In this document: positions 11,301-22,740 of the stretch, one piece after another
Position numbering within the stretch: position 1 is the stretch's first letter
Layout of the letters: each line of letters begins with the position of its first letter
DNA from: Phoronis australis
Lineage: Eukaryota; Phoronida; Phoronidae
DNA length: 64,000 bases
Reading direction: 5' to 3'
NCBI GenBank assembly: GCA_002633005.1
Contig: NMRA01000218.1
Location: 252,334-316,333 of the forward strand
Position numbers and translations under genes: made by a program
Notes under the pieces: generated by a model
What the model was told of the DNA's origin: nothing
Databases searched by the model: none
The model's input: the letters and a program-made list of their open reading frames with translations, nothing else

Positions 11301-14300
11301 GGATATTTAATAATAGCGTATCGTAACTGAGAAATGTTTTATGCCGAATGAAAAAATTGTAAGGCTGGTTATATTCCCACATACTTTATACAATACTTTG
11401 CTGAATTGATCTACTTTCCGGAAATAACTGTGTGTGGCATATGCCAAAATAAACGACTCAAGCCTGAAGTTACTTTGCCCGAAGCAGGCCCATTGCCCGG
11501 TTGCACGAAAAAGTCCCATATAGAACGTAATGACAACAAAGGTTCCTAAATCTTTTGTGTATTTGTGTCGCTATTTATTCACAGATTTAACCTTTTTCTA
11601 TCATTTTATCTTCATAGTTACCTTCTTTTTTGCTAATGACATTATTAATTTCACTAAAAACTTAACCCGGGATCGACTTATTCCTTAATATGGGCGTTAC
11701 ATGAAAAGATTCCTATTCATTTTCACTAATATCAAGAAATCAACTGAGTTCCTTCTCACTTTGCATCAAAGCCGAAAATAACATAGTAGTGAAACTTGAG
11801 AGCAGCATTCACGAAATGATAGTGTTTTCACGAGTCCTCCAATACGAGGAAGAATTATAGAACCTAGTCCCCATTTCGGAATTTCTCAGTCAACCGGACC
11901 CAGAATCTTTTGAAAGTACTCTGTATACTAAAATGTAACCACGTAGGGATTGTTCACAAAATGTACATCTGTTTTGCAGGAGTGCGATTATTGCCTCGTT
12001 TGAAAAGGAGCAGGTTATTTGAAAAAATACACGCCTTCTTTGAGAATCCGACCATGTCACCATTTTCCTACTCTCGAGCCAATTCGCACGTGTTATCAGG
12101 GGAAGAGGAAGGAGTTTTCAGCTGGGTTGCGGTTAACTACAACCTTGGATTTTTCACGAATGCCAGGTTTACTTCATAATTTCTCTTGCTATTCTGTGCC
12201 TTAGTTGCATATATGTTCTTATACGCCGGAGAACAATTATGTCGTCATGTAACCAGGGTATCGTGAACAACGCGGTTCCTCCAATTGTATTAAACTTTTG
12301 TGACAATGCATTTTTCTTCTGGCTGGAGGCTACATTGACAACAAGGCCCATACTATTGTAATAGCACACACGCAGAGCTAAAGACAGAAATGTTAATTTC
12401 TTCATGGTATTCAACTGTCAAAATTGCTTCTTCTCTTGTCTTCTGGCTACGTTGTCAACTGACATGTCGACACTTATTGTCCATTAGTTTAAACAAAGTT
12501 GTGAATACGTTGGTGTTCTATATACATGTACACTAAAGGAGTTTGCTTTTCAAATTCTCCGTAAAAGGTATTTCGACGAAAGGAAAAAATTTGGTTACCG
12601 AAAGAGCTTACGTAGCAGCCCGAGTCTGTTTCGTACGTTTTGAACCTACGCAACTCGGTTCCTATATAGCATATGTACCACGTGATCGGAAAGTCATAAA
12701 CGGTATGTGCTGAAATTTTATCGAAAAACGTTTCACTGAAAGGGCGTAATGTACTGAATAATAAAAACCTAACGAATGAGAAATTTCCCCTTAGCGTTAC
12801 GAAGAGTGTTGGCTTGCTTGAGATGGGTAGTGCGTCTGTGCAGGTGGCCTTTATTCCGAACGGACAGATCCTAGCAGAAAAGTTTCCTCTGAAAGTTGGC
12901 AAGACGCACTACAGCTTGTACGTACATAGTTACCTGCAATTTGGTGCAGATTATATGGCAAAGAGAATAAGACAACATTTGCACGATAACCAGCCGTCGG
13001 AGTCGGTCCTCTACAACCCATGCATGCTAAAAGGTATACTTCGTCAATGTCGCCGTTGATTGATTTAGTCCTGGAATGGAACATTGCTTTGTCTACAAAA
13101 GACACTATAACGGATTAATTCTTCTGGACGCTATTTTCTCCAAGCAGCAACTGCCTTTAAATTTTTACCCAGGGCTGTACTAGGAAAGTTTGAGTNNNNN
13201 NNNNNNNNNAGGGAGGGACGGAGGGAGGGAGGGAGGGAGAGAGAGCTGAGATAGGACGGCTCTAGTGTTTTCTGGTAATTTGAAATAGCACTCAATATTT
13301 GAAAAGGATCAATTCTCATGGAATGTTTATTACTGATTGCCTCTTGGTCCAATTCAATGTGCTCGGTGCTCCTAGCCGTACACCTGGTACAGGCTAGAGT
13401 ACATGGGATTGAGTTGAATGCACCTCTCGATGATCGTCAGCATCGCTAAGCCTAGACATACGGAGATGGTTAATTACATGTAACTTTCAGGTGACAGTAT
13501 AACCGACAACGTTAGGGGAAAGGGGGTGACCTTTCATGGGTCATCCAACTACACTGCATGTGATGCCATCACGCGGCCATTCGTGTGGAAAGTTTCTAAC
13601 GATAGGTGTCATCCCTCGCCATGCACAATCGGAAATACATATCAGCCTTACTTAGGTAATCGGTTCTACGTTTTATTTTCTTTTTCAAGTTTCAACCGGA
13701 CAGGTACAGTGTAAGCTGACTTGCTACAATTAATAGAAGCACGAACATTTTGCAGTGCCCGAAATCCAACCTCGATATCCAAACTCATTTTCTATCAAAA
13801 CAACTGTCTTTGATTGTGTGCTCCATTGTATTACCGTTTATGAAATCAAGTAGTGTCGCGCTTGATGACACTACTAGCATTCACTGAAGCTACCAGTTCG
13901 ATTTTTGTTCCAAAAAGTTTCTTGGATCTTTAAATCATTGAAGTACGAATTCTGCTTATGCACTCATTGACCTTACCGAAGGCGCTGCATATTGAGAGTT
14001 GGATAGGGAGTACTGGTTGCAAAAATCTTCAAGTTATGACCGCTTCAGTGGTAGCCATGAAACAGTCGGTAGAACCGGTGCCTGTCAATTGAAACTGATG
14101 CTTTTATTATTGGCAATACGAACAATTAAACATATTTAGAAACGCATATTAAAGTTATTGCAATAAAAATTGATTACAGATCACCAATTATGCAACACAT
14201 TTACACTGTTTAGCCTATTTCATTTCACTACGTTAGTTGATCTCATTCATTATGAGTTAAAACTCTCATTTTTAACTATTTCAGACTCCAATTCGTTTTA

Positions 14301-16383
14301 TGCTATTAAAGCTTTTGTGTATGCACCGGCCGCACTCGGAATCCTGGATGAAACCAAAGAACTGGACACTGGAGCTTTAAGGAATGCAGGGCGTTCGTAC
14401 TGTTCGAAGGTAAACACTCATGTCGCGAGGGCATTGAAATTAAGCAACTTTTCGTGATGATAATTTGTCTTCAAATATTGTGACATTTCGTGTCAAGTGC
14501 AAGTCTCCTACCACGATCGACCGCTCCATATATTCCTACTGTACAATACAACACTAGAAGGGGGCTATGCCTACCTTCACTAGGCAATGGACCAGCTTAT
14601 TTGAACATTGTTTATGAGAACCGGGGTTGCCTTTGTATTCTAGCAATCAAAAATCTACTTTTGCTAATGCAAACAAGTTAAGAAAATGGCACAATTGGCC
14701 CTATTGCCAAGAAACTGTGAATGGGATTTCTGACTCTGCGCAGCTGACTTGCGCGTGCTCCACGGAGTGAACACTTCACATTCGTCTACTATGTTCAAGT
14801 CCAGCACCGTTTTTATTGCTGAAGCAGACACAGTTCTGTAACTTGTGTTCCGTCCTGGTGCATCGGATTACTGGAAAATCCACAAGGTCTGTCCTAGAGC
14901 TGCACAACTCAGTGGTTGCTTTTGGCAACAAAACTCATCGGAACGTTTTGTTCTCTGAACTTTGAAAGGTAGTCTGTGCCACTTTTTCCTACTTCCACGA
15001 ATTTCGTCACAAACATGGAAATGCTGGATTAAGAAAAAATCAATTTCTTCCCAATCTCAATCAGTGTCTTGGTACTCCTATTTTAGAATTTTATTGTTAA
15101 AACTTTGTTTGAGACACCCTGTTAATTTGGTCTACAAGTTCGGAGGCTGAGTGAAGTAAAATGTTTTATTTCAATGACTCCTCAGTTCAAAATAATGGCT
15201 AAGATGTAACTTTTGCCATCGTCTATTGCTACATGAAGGTCTTCTTTTGATTAAATTAGGAATGCAGTGTCTGGTTAGAGTATTGTGAAATTGTCACTTT
15301 AACATTTTTTGATGTTAAGAACCTATCCGAAGCTGTCGACATGATTGGTGAAGGGTCGAGCAAGTATGCGTCGGGGTATTGTTTGATGTCCACGTACATT
15401 CCAACATTGTTGCATGATGGTCTTGGCTTTAACGAAACACGAAACCATCTGACAGCAACAAACGACATCGAAGGGAAGAACACAGGTTGGTAGAAAAGTG
15501 ATTTTTGTCGCGACAATATATCCTTATGGTACTACTTCATTCATTGGCATTTCCGAGGCAGCCTACATTATTTTCATTAATTTCAAAGATGCACGTATTC
15601 CTGACGGTTATACGCCGGTGCACCAACTATTCGTCAGTCTGATTCTTAGCCATGAGAGCGTAGTTACGTCATTTGGTCCCGCTGTTACCTCTTAATGTCT
15701 CAGTTTGAGCTTTTGAAGGATTGACCTACACGTAATCAGTATTTCTATGTAGATGAATATTTTGGAATAAAGAACAAAAGTAACCCTTTATTGCTTCATT
15801 CGGCACTGTACTTGCAAAGCCAACACTTGGGTCCGTTCCGCTGAGGCAAGAAATTCGCGAATTAAAGTAATGAGGTCACCTGCATAGCCATAAAGTTTTT
15901 CGTGGTTTTCGACTAAAGTGTACTTACCTAACGTAGTCTTGGCAAATACGTGCTGAGAAGATGACTTGTTGTGCTTTACTTTTTTACCCGACCACGGGTG
16001 TAACACGAACTAAAACATTACATTGTGTAATAACAACTCTAAATGTAGGAGACTGAGGGATGTTTACATGTACCTGCGAGATGATGTCTCTATGAATGAG
16101 TCCTAGCTACTTTTAAATCGCTAGGATAATGTTGAGAGCAAATTCCTTTGGGACTTGTGCATGTTTTGAAATGAACGAATGGTCAAAACACACTTCAATC
16201 GTTTCAGATTGGCCATTGGGAGCAGTTTTGTATGTCATTGGACGTCGGTGCGACTGGGCGGTCCTTAATCCAGAACCAAGTGAAAAGCCTCCGATCAGTG
16301 GAGGGTGTTCAGCTTACAAGCCTAACCCATTTCACCTAGTTTTTATCCTATGGGCGTCGCTGTTACTGTTGTGCTTGAAGTGA
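8226..16383 (+). CDS. Ecto-nucleoside triphosphate diphosphohydrolase (apyrase, GDA1/CD39 family), 8 exons
   Basis: It should hydrolyse extracellular or luminal nucleoside tri/diphosphates with Ca/Mg. Eight GT-AG exons join without frame conflict into 462 residues: 8226-8393, 10290-10452, 11980-12166, 12795-13033, 13491-13655, 14285-14409, 15320-15485, 16208-16383. All five apyrase conserved regions are visible: ACR1 DAGSSGSRMHVYRW (31-44), ACR2 ATAGVR (108-113), ACR3 SGEEEGVFSWVAVNY (150-164), ACR4 GLLEMGSASVQV (179-190) and the DWPLG block (405-409). Residues 1-21 form a signal peptide. The C-terminus has SGGCSA (435-440), a short spacer and a hydrophobic run (446-461) ending in one Lys. 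That fits a GPI signal or a single membrane anchor. ACR4 departs from the usual L-D-L-G-G-A-S-T (Asp to Glu, Gly to Ser, Thr to Val). At 462 residues it is slightly shorter than CD39-type enzymes. The start is the first in-frame ATG and gives the signal peptide. The ENTPD subtype cannot be assigned by eye. Confidence 0.9.
8640..8830. repeat. Possible transposon-derived sequence in apyrase intron 1
   Basis: A GC-rich island (GGGGAACCCCTCCTGACCTCCC, then a CGCGCGAA-like stretch) interrupts an AT-rich intron. It resembles the G/C-run termini of other miniature elements in this window. There is an unresolved base (N) at 8655. No terminal repeats were confirmed. Confidence 0.25.
9725..10225. repeat. 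Inverted-repeat element, GTTTCATGAAA-terminus family
   Basis: The left end has CCTGTTTCATGAAAGG and the right end has TTTTCATGAAACATATCCC. Inside each end are inverted copies of a GTCTTA / AAATTTGG motif. The same termini occur at 28596-28864 and 32066-32738, so this looks like a MITE family. It lies in apyrase intron 1 and is itself interrupted by another small element at 9942-10098. Confidence 0.55.
9942..10098. repeat. Short MITE-like insertion (GGATCC/GGATTT ends)
   Basis: The ends GTGCCGGATTTAAGGGGG and AAATCCTGGATCCGCTC are inverted relatives, and the interior is G/C-run rich with internal complementarity (GGGCC...GGCCC). It is nested inside the element at 9725-10225. Termini of the same type occur at 18385, 41267, 42233 and 48906. 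Confidence 0.45.
10290..10452 (+). CDS. Apyrase exon 2
   Basis: The acceptor ATTGCAG ends at 10289 and the donor GTGAGC starts at 10453. Encodes PGISTLAGKPEEVASHLRPL and the start of ACR2 (TPIYLMATAG). Phase 0 in, phase 1 out. Confidence 0.92.
11980..12166 (+). CDS. Apyrase exon 3 (ACR2 end, ACR3)
   Basis: The acceptor GTTTTGCAG ends at 11979. The split Gly codon restores ATAGVRLLP. Contains ACR3 with the Glu triplet (152-154) that includes the expected catalytic base. Donor GTTTAC at 12167, phase 2. Confidence 0.92.
12795..13033 (+). CDS. Apyrase exon 4 (atypical ACR4)
   Basis: The acceptor TTTCCCCTTAG ends at 12794 and one base completes a Ser codon. Contains GLLEMGSASVQVAF and YSLYVHSYLQFGADYMAKRI, matching the family's Y-x-L-Y-x-H-S-Y-L-x-F-G block. 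Donor GTATAC at 13034, phase 1. Confidence 0.92.
13196..13243. repeat. Assembly gap (14 N) and (GGGA)n tract in intron 4
   Basis: Fourteen unresolved bases (13196-13209) are followed by a GGGA/GGAC/GAGA purine tract to about 13243. The gap probably reflects sequencing failure in the simple repeat. It does not affect the exons. Confidence 0.9.
13491..13655 (+). CDS. Apyrase exon 5 (cysteine-rich segment)
   Basis: The acceptor AACTTTCAG ends at 13490. Encodes the disulfide-rich part (YTACDAI, then DRCHPSPCTIGNTYQPYLG), like the family's C-x(n)-C-S-F-N-G-x-Y-Q-P block. An NYT glycosylation sequon is present. Donor GTAATC at 13656, phase 1. Confidence 0.9.
14285..14409 (+). CDS. Apyrase exon 6
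   Basis: The acceptor ATTTCAG ends at 14284. Encodes SFYAIKAFVYAPAALGILDE, equivalent to the family's F-Y-x-F-x-x-F block, up to RSYCSK. Donor GTAAAC at 14410, phase 0. Confidence 0.9.
15320..15485 (+). CDS. Apyrase exon 7
   Basis: I chose the acceptor GATGTTAAG ending at 15319 because it restores the usual spacing (about 25 residues) between the YC of exon 6 and the GYCLMSTYIPTLL block. The frame stays open further upstream, so an alternative acceptor near 15259 adding about 20 residues is possible. Donor GTTGGT at 15486, phase 1. Confidence 0.8.
16208..16383 (+). CDS. Apyrase exon 8 (DWPLG block, C-terminal anchor, stop)
   Basis: The acceptor CGTTTCAG ends at 16207 and gives DWPLGAVLYVIG, the family's W-x-L-G segment. 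The exon ends with the hydrophobic C-terminus and TGA at 16381-16383. I could not single out a convincing poly(A) signal; an AATAAA lies near 17105. Confidence 0.9.
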
Positions 16384-18384
16384 TATTTTAAAATACTCGA
16401 CTTGATAAAGTACGTGCTGTCTTCACTGAGACTGCTCAATCAATGTTACATGTATCTCAAATCAATCAAGGCGCTAAACATATATGAATTCGATCATTTT
16501 AGCGCAAAACGAGATTATTGTAAATTTCTTCAATTCAATAATATTATACATGTAGAACCTTGTATTGCTGTGACACGTTTTCAAAGTAAGGGTGTCCGAA
16601 AACGAAGAAAATGGTATCTTTGTTTTAGAACGGTAGAGTTAACTTACGTGACGTTGCATTGTCAAGAATTTGCATTTAACCTGATTTGAATAAGATCAGT
16701 CTTTATTCATTCTGGCCAACTTTGATACTAGGATCCGAATAAGTCAATACAGATCAAGGACTACATCTAATTAACTGTTTTACCGAAAACTTTGCATCCA
16801 TTAATTGTAAATCGAACACAGAAGCCATCAGCGTTATTCAACAACTCATTGTAAACGAAGAGTCGAACAATGTGGGCATCGGTATTCAGTGTAAATCAGC
16901 TTTAATTCTGACTATTCAAGTCAGCTTTAATTGTTAAACACCCTTAAAATTATGGATTTCTACCAGACAGAGACGAATTTTTATACTGGGCCGTTTCAAA
17001 AGGTAAGCAGCGTGTCGTCAACATCGAGCCATTATTTAACGAAGTTAGCAATTTGACAAATTTTATCAAGTGACCACCTGTATGTTCAAGCTCACAGACC
17101 ACCAAATAAACTATTGAAAATTAAAGTTATCTTCTGTTTTATACACGACTTCTAACAAGTCGAAAAATGAACATCTATAAACGAATGAGTTTATTGCATA
17201 AATCTAGATTATTTGTCTTTTTAGGTCTGAGGTTTTCATCACGACGAAGGCACATTATTTTAAAAAAACGAGAATCACAACAGGAAGTCTCAAGCCTTTC
17301 CACACCAAGATAAAAATGATTTTCATCACAAAACATACCATTCGGGATGTCATCAAGTAATAAAGGAGTGGCAAAAATCTTTTTGAAGATACTGGCCAAC
17401 CCATTATCACCGAACGTGGCTGGTCCATGTTAGTTGCGTGACGTTTTACTTTCAGGAAATATATACATGTACTTTTGCTGCGATATTTGGCTGAATACAC
17501 CGACAAGCCTTAAGTCGAGAAAAATAACCTAATTCACCTTTAACATTTCTAACTAAATCCATCTTTCGTAAACCATTAATTTTGTGATATTTGTGTTTGA
17601 GTTAGTGTTTGTCTTGCCCGCTGGTCGTCGCTGCCGCCACCACCCCGTCAGTGCAGTAACCCCGTCGGTAAGGATTCATCAGGCTACACCACTGCGTCCC
17701 TAGCGTGCTTTTGCTTCTCAGTTTGTTTTCAAAACGGTAAAGGGTGTTAAATCTACACTGATTTGAAATTGCGCTGGGCGTTGCGTCTACACTGGTCACA
17801 TCCTATGCTGCAGCAGGAAGTGACGCATACCGAGAACTTATTGAATCAAGAATCTGTCTTTCGTCGCAGTTTTGAGAACAAATCCTGGCACTGTTACTCC
17901 GTTTCAAAGATTCTGACAAGGCATGGTATGGCGAGGCAACGTGACCCATTTTTTCCATATCTAACATGATGCATTGACTTCCTACATGTACATCAGATAG
18001 CAACGCCAAAGTTATGGTTGGCTGAGAAACTTCGTGAGTGGATCACGCGTCCGTTGACAATGTCGGACTCAAAAACGATGCGATGGAGCATTTTGACGAA
18101 TAAAAACGAATTTTAAGATTCATTTTATGCTGAATAATTTTATTTTGACACATCTTATAACAAATTCGGGCTGTATGTACTATCAGTGAGATAGTAGCAT
18201 AGTTATTGCGCAACGTTGGGAACTCATCACAAGTAGCCGTTTAAATATTCAGTGCAATTGAATGAAGTGGTTCGTTGACTGCAACATGTGCGTGCTTGTA
18301 AGTACACAGTTTCCGATCTTTTTGCCTAGTGAAATCTCAGTAGTAGTGACCAATCATTGGAATGAAACGCAGCATGAACCTGGC
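16384..18384. other. No further gene recognised downstream of apyrase
   Basis: This probably contains the apyrase 3' UTR at its left edge. The frames at 16402-16689 (+) and 17175-17506 (-) have no motif. Four TACATGTA palindromes (about 16448, 16548, 17464, 17983) are present. Confidence 0.45.
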
Positions 18385-18515
18385 AAGGGTGGATCCAGGA
18401 TTTTTAATTTGGCGGGGGGACAGGAAGAGTATTAGCTAGCATTTTGAAAATCTGGGAGAGTTTTGGGGGGAGGCATGGCCCCCTTGGTCTCCCTCGAAAT
18501 TCGCCGCTGCACTGG
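18385..18515. repeat. MITE-like remnant with GGATCCAGG end
   Basis: It begins GGGTGGATCCAGGATTTT and has several runs of six or more G. It ends ATTCGCCGCTGCACTG, a degenerate inverse of a CAGTGGCGGATCC-type terminus. It lies just before the LINE remnant. Confidence 0.4.
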
Positions 18516-18839
18516 TCGTTCGCTTTGCAGTCTTTCCGGTCGCAGTCGCGGACGACTCAGTGTAATTTCCGATTTTCGTCATCAAATATTTTCTGATCAG
18601 ATTTGTTGTTGGCGAAATCTGCGACTTTGATAGCAAATTTGACGACGTGCTTGATAGTGACACATTCTCATGTCTGCTGTCGACCGCTGAAGTGACTTAA
18701 AAAGAGGACTTTTGAGCACTGAAACGAGGGCCGCTAGCCCTTCGCCACAAAGGTGGTTAGAGCTGAGTAAAAATATCTTCCATCACTTTTGCTCTCTCCT
18801 TTTTGAAAACAGTCACTACCGACTCCATTTAAAAAGAAC

Positions 18840-20645
18840 CAAATAAAAATTTTAAAAAACAACAAAAGTCCTGGCCCAGATGCCTTCACAGTAGAATTTT
18901 TTATTTTTTTGGCCAGACCTTTTAATATTTTTTTAATATTTAAAAATATTATTTGTTCCGATCTTTTGAAGAAGGTATCAATAAAGGAGAATTAGCTACA
19001 ACGCAAAAACAGGGTATAATCTCAATAATACTAAAAGAAAATAAACCAAGTGAATTCATTAAAAATTGGCGTTCAATTTTACTATTGAGTATTACTTACA
19101 AAATTTTGTCTGGTTGTATTGCAAGAAGCCTAAAAAGCGTCCTCGGACTCCTTATTCACGAGAACCAACAAGGTTTCATGAAAGGCAGATATATTGGGGA
19201 AAACATGAAAATTTTATATGATGTAATTCAATTTTTAGTCTGTAAACCCTTCCCCGGACTCCTCTTAATGATTGATTTTGAAAAAGCTTCCTACTCGGTT
19301 TCCTGGTCTTTCTTCCTTAAGGCATTGTCATACTTTAACTTTGGACCAAGGTTCATTGACACGGTCAAAACTCTCTACAACAAATTTTGTCTTTGTGTTC
19401 TCCAACATGGATTTTTCTCCTTACCTTTTTATATTATGTGCAGAAATATTGGGTAATTTAATTCATCGGGATGGTGGCATCTTTGGGGTCAGGATATGTG
19501 TTTCTGAGTTTAAACTGATCCAGTACGCTGACGACACTTGTTTAATTTTGGACGGTTCCGAGTTATCTCTTAGGTCATCTTTGAATTTAATTGACCGATT
19601 TGCGAAAATTTTCTGGTTTGAAGCCAAATATCAGGAAAACAAGATGTGTTCGGATTGGTTAAAAAAAGACTCTGACGAAAAAGTTTGTGTCAATGAAAAC
19701 CTGTTATTTACTAACAAACCTTTCATGTTTTTGGGAATTAACTTCTCCACTGATAATCATACAAAGCCAGATATTAACTATTAATAGTGGCAGGCTTTTG
19801 GAAATTAAGAAAACGATGGGCTCTTAGTCAAGAAGAATTTTTACCGTTCTAGGTACAATAACCGTGGTTAAGACACTTTTATTGCCAAGATTGTTCATTT
19901 GCTACAATCCCTCGCTAGCACTTCCATTGACATGATTCAAGAATTAGAGCGAATCTTTTTTGGCTCCATTTGGAATGGGAATAATTACAGACTTAGCCAA
20001 AATGAAATTGTATAAAATCACGATAATGGTGGTTTAAAAATGGTTCATGTTTATTTGTTATTAAGTCTGAAAATATCGTGGCTTCGTAAACTATTCAACT
20101 CAAATACAACACGTGACCTTGCAGAGGCAGTTTTGGGTTGTAAAGTTGATAACTTTTTTAAAATGGGAGACATTTCCTTAAAAAATAGCTGAAGGAACCG
20201 AAAATCTGTTCTGGAAGGAAGTTTTAAGGGATGTTGTGCTCCTGTTTCAAATGTGTGACAAAAACGAAAATATTATTTACTCTCCCCTCTGGTATAATTT
20301 AAAGATTAAAGTCGGTAGAAAGTCTATTTTTTGGTATGAAAGGAGGATTTATTGTGTGTGTGATTTCTTTAATGCTGAAGGTTCTTTTATGTCACACAGT
20401 GTACGAGGAACTCTGTAACAGTTACAACTTTCAACCTCCAAAACTAGAAATCTATGGATTTAGAAGTGCAACCTTTGCAGCGTAAAGAGGTATTAAAATT
20501 AGCTTTAGATTAGAAAATATTTTATTTAACATAATTTTGCTTTTCTAATTTGGAAAAATATGTAGATATTTTCTCACCCTGCTCTGTCCATTTTGCACGG
20601 GAACGTACAATGAGTCCTTTCAGTTGTTCTTCCCCAATAATTTTC
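18840..20645 (+). pseudogene. L1/Tx1-like LINE ORF2 remnant: reverse transcriptase to C-terminal knuckle
   Basis: Read across frames it follows L1/Tx1 reverse transcriptase order: NNKSPGPDAF (18858), the N-W-R-S-I-L-L-L block (~19060), H-E-N-Q-Q-G-F-M-K-G-R (~19160), motif A MIDFEKA (~19270), SPYLFILCAEILG, motif C QYADDT (~19520) and FLGINFS. From ~19800 to 20500 come stretches typical of the RT C-terminal region, with many stops. Around 20580-20642 there is CPFCTGTYNESFQLFF, like the C-terminal Cys knuckle. A frameshift plus a deletion near 19390-19420 removes the R-G-x-R-Q-G motif B, so the copy is inactive. It lacks endonuclease on this strand; a matching endonuclease sits immediately downstream in inverse orientation. 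Confidence 0.85.
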
Positions 20646-22740
20646 TAATTCAATCTTTATTTGTCTGATCTAGAAGTTCATCTAGCAATGGAGATTGGTC
20701 TTGTTGTGACAAAGTAAATAATAAGCTCGTTTGTCTTTTAATTTCTTGATAAAATTCGTGCTTTCCGTAAAATTTCTTTTACAAAAATGAATTCTTTGAT
20801 ATCTTACTTTCATCAACAGGACCTCAAAAAACAATGAGTCATCAATTATAAATTGTATTTTAATTTGAGGAATTTTAGATACTCTATTATAAGGAAATGC
20901 TGCATTCTCGCTCGAATCTTCTCGTTTTATAGTTTTAACTAAATTAACGTAATTACTGTCACGGAGAAGAGAATTGTTGAAACGCCAGAGTCCCCGGCCT
21001 CTGGAGAAGTCTGTAGTGCAAAAATGGTCAGTCAGTCCTGTATCCAGGATCAATTTTGGATGATTCCAATAAATTACTCAGTTCTTGTGAAACAAGACAG
21101 AAATACCATCGTGCCTTTTTAGCTAGATTCACTCTCTTCCAAGTAAATTGCTTTGTAGTTGTATGAACAAGACGCCACAGAGCAATTAAGTTATGTCTGG
21201 AAGAAAAAATTTCGACTTCTTTGTTTTTTTTTTACCTGGGCATAGTTATAACAGTCCAATTCGAAATCTTTAACCAAATTCCAGTCGCCACACAGTATTG
21301 TAAATTTTGAATCTAAGTCCAATGAGGCGTCTGAAATAGATTATAAAAGTTTGGATCATCCTTATCAGGTCCATTAATATTGATAGCTGTAGCGCTAATA
21401 TTCTTTTACAAAATAAGATTTAAAAGCACAAAATTTGAGGATTTAATTTCAAATTCAAAGTTATTAATAAATAAAATACAAACCCCCTCGAATTAGAAGA
21501 ACTCATACGCAACTCACCACCCCACATTGTCCGAACAATGGTTTCATCTGACTGCGTGTCCTGCAGACAGTACATGGAAAAGTTATCTCGACGTTTTTCT
21601 ATATCTTGCAAACCCGTACAATTCATGAAAAAGTTTTAAACAAACAGTAACTTCATGATACTACAACTGATTCCCGCAATCGCGCTTACGTTCACATCAC
21701 ACAGCACAAATAACATAATAAGTAGCCTTCGGTAGACTAGCATTGGTAAAAGCAATAGCCTGCATTTACATGCAAATAAAGCAGGGTCCACCGTATCTAA
21801 CAATGAATAATGTCTGCTTCAGTCTTACAATGACTATGGCAACACATTGAAGTACAGATATGACGCGGAAATCCAACCGACGGTGTACACTGGCCGAGTC
21901 TACCAACTTTTCCAGAGCCACACATGAATGAAAGTCATGAACTCTTTTCCATTCAAAAAGGGAAAAAATGAAGGTAAGGAAAAAACAGAACAATACAAAA
22001 TTATCTTAGCTGTTTGTAATGAAAATCATAGGCTTTGTCCGTTATAACAGTTCCTAGTCCTGCGAGAACGATGGTAATTCGCTTACTGTTTCGACTGAAA
22101 AAATATCTTCGTCGATTTCTAGGTTGTCCTTAAACACGTGAGAAATTTTTGCATTAGGATGGACTCTTGTCATTTATAGAATTGGTACAAGACGCTTTCT
22201 TCTCATTACCATATCTTGGGTGAAATCTTCATGTACAAAATAGTTGGTGCCTTTGAAATTTCCTCGACTTTTCCATAGTTTGTGGTTGTCTTGGTAATAC
22301 GAGAACTTTGCTATTATGTCTTTAGGTTTACCTTGTCGAGCCCTGTTCTACATGAAACCCCTGAAATCTTTCAAAACTGACAGCTTCACTCTCTGTAAAG
22401 ATATCTTGCAATATTGCCTTAAGTTTTTTCAAAACAAGATTGGCCCGGACTTTCGGGAATTCCACAGAAGCGATTTGATATCCTCGATTGAAATTCTATC
22501 TCACACAGCTGAGTCTTCATTTGACGATTTCCATCTGTAAGTTGTTTTATTTTAAGCTCGTTATTCTTAAACCGGGTATTACTTTCCTCAGCAGTGACAC
22601 TAACGTTGTCTATTGGTGACTTGAACTCATCCAGAACGTCATTAATTGCCGGTATCAAATCCAGTTGACGTCTGACAACAGTGAACCATGCCGACTCGAA
22701 ATCGGGAATAGTCATTGAACTTAAAGTTCGGCCCTATTGA
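20646..22740 (-). pseudogene. L1/Tx1-like LINE 5' half: ORF1 and endonuclease remnant
   Basis: On the - strand, 22715 to about 22040 translates to an ORF1-like protein. It has a coiled-coil stretch, then IEFQSRISNRFCGIPES (L1 ORF1 'sRr-N-x-x-x-x-G-I-P-E'), then KDIIAKFSYYQDNHKLW and FKGTNYFVHEDFTQDM, as in the ORF1 C-terminal domain. From 21640 down to 20680 follows an AP-endonuclease domain: NCTGLQDIEKR, ININGPDKDD, FTILCGDWNLVKDF, then TDHFCTTDFSRGRGLWRFNNS. Stops and frameshifts break both. The sequence stops shortly after the endonuclease, exactly where the opposite-strand RT half begins. Confidence 0.8.

Noticed and set aside
12489-12902. 137-codon - strand frame
   Set aside because: Lies antisense to apyrase exon 4 and intron 3; no domain, and the + strand exon is well supported.
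15260-15319. Longer version of apyrase exon 7
   Set aside because: The frame is open and an AG is available, but it would lengthen a segment whose spacing is conserved in the family; the acceptor at 15319 has a good T-rich tract.
18840-22740. Twin-priming as the cause of the inverted LINE
   Set aside because: Twin priming inverts the 5' part but leaves it on the 5' side of the 3' part; here it is on the other side.
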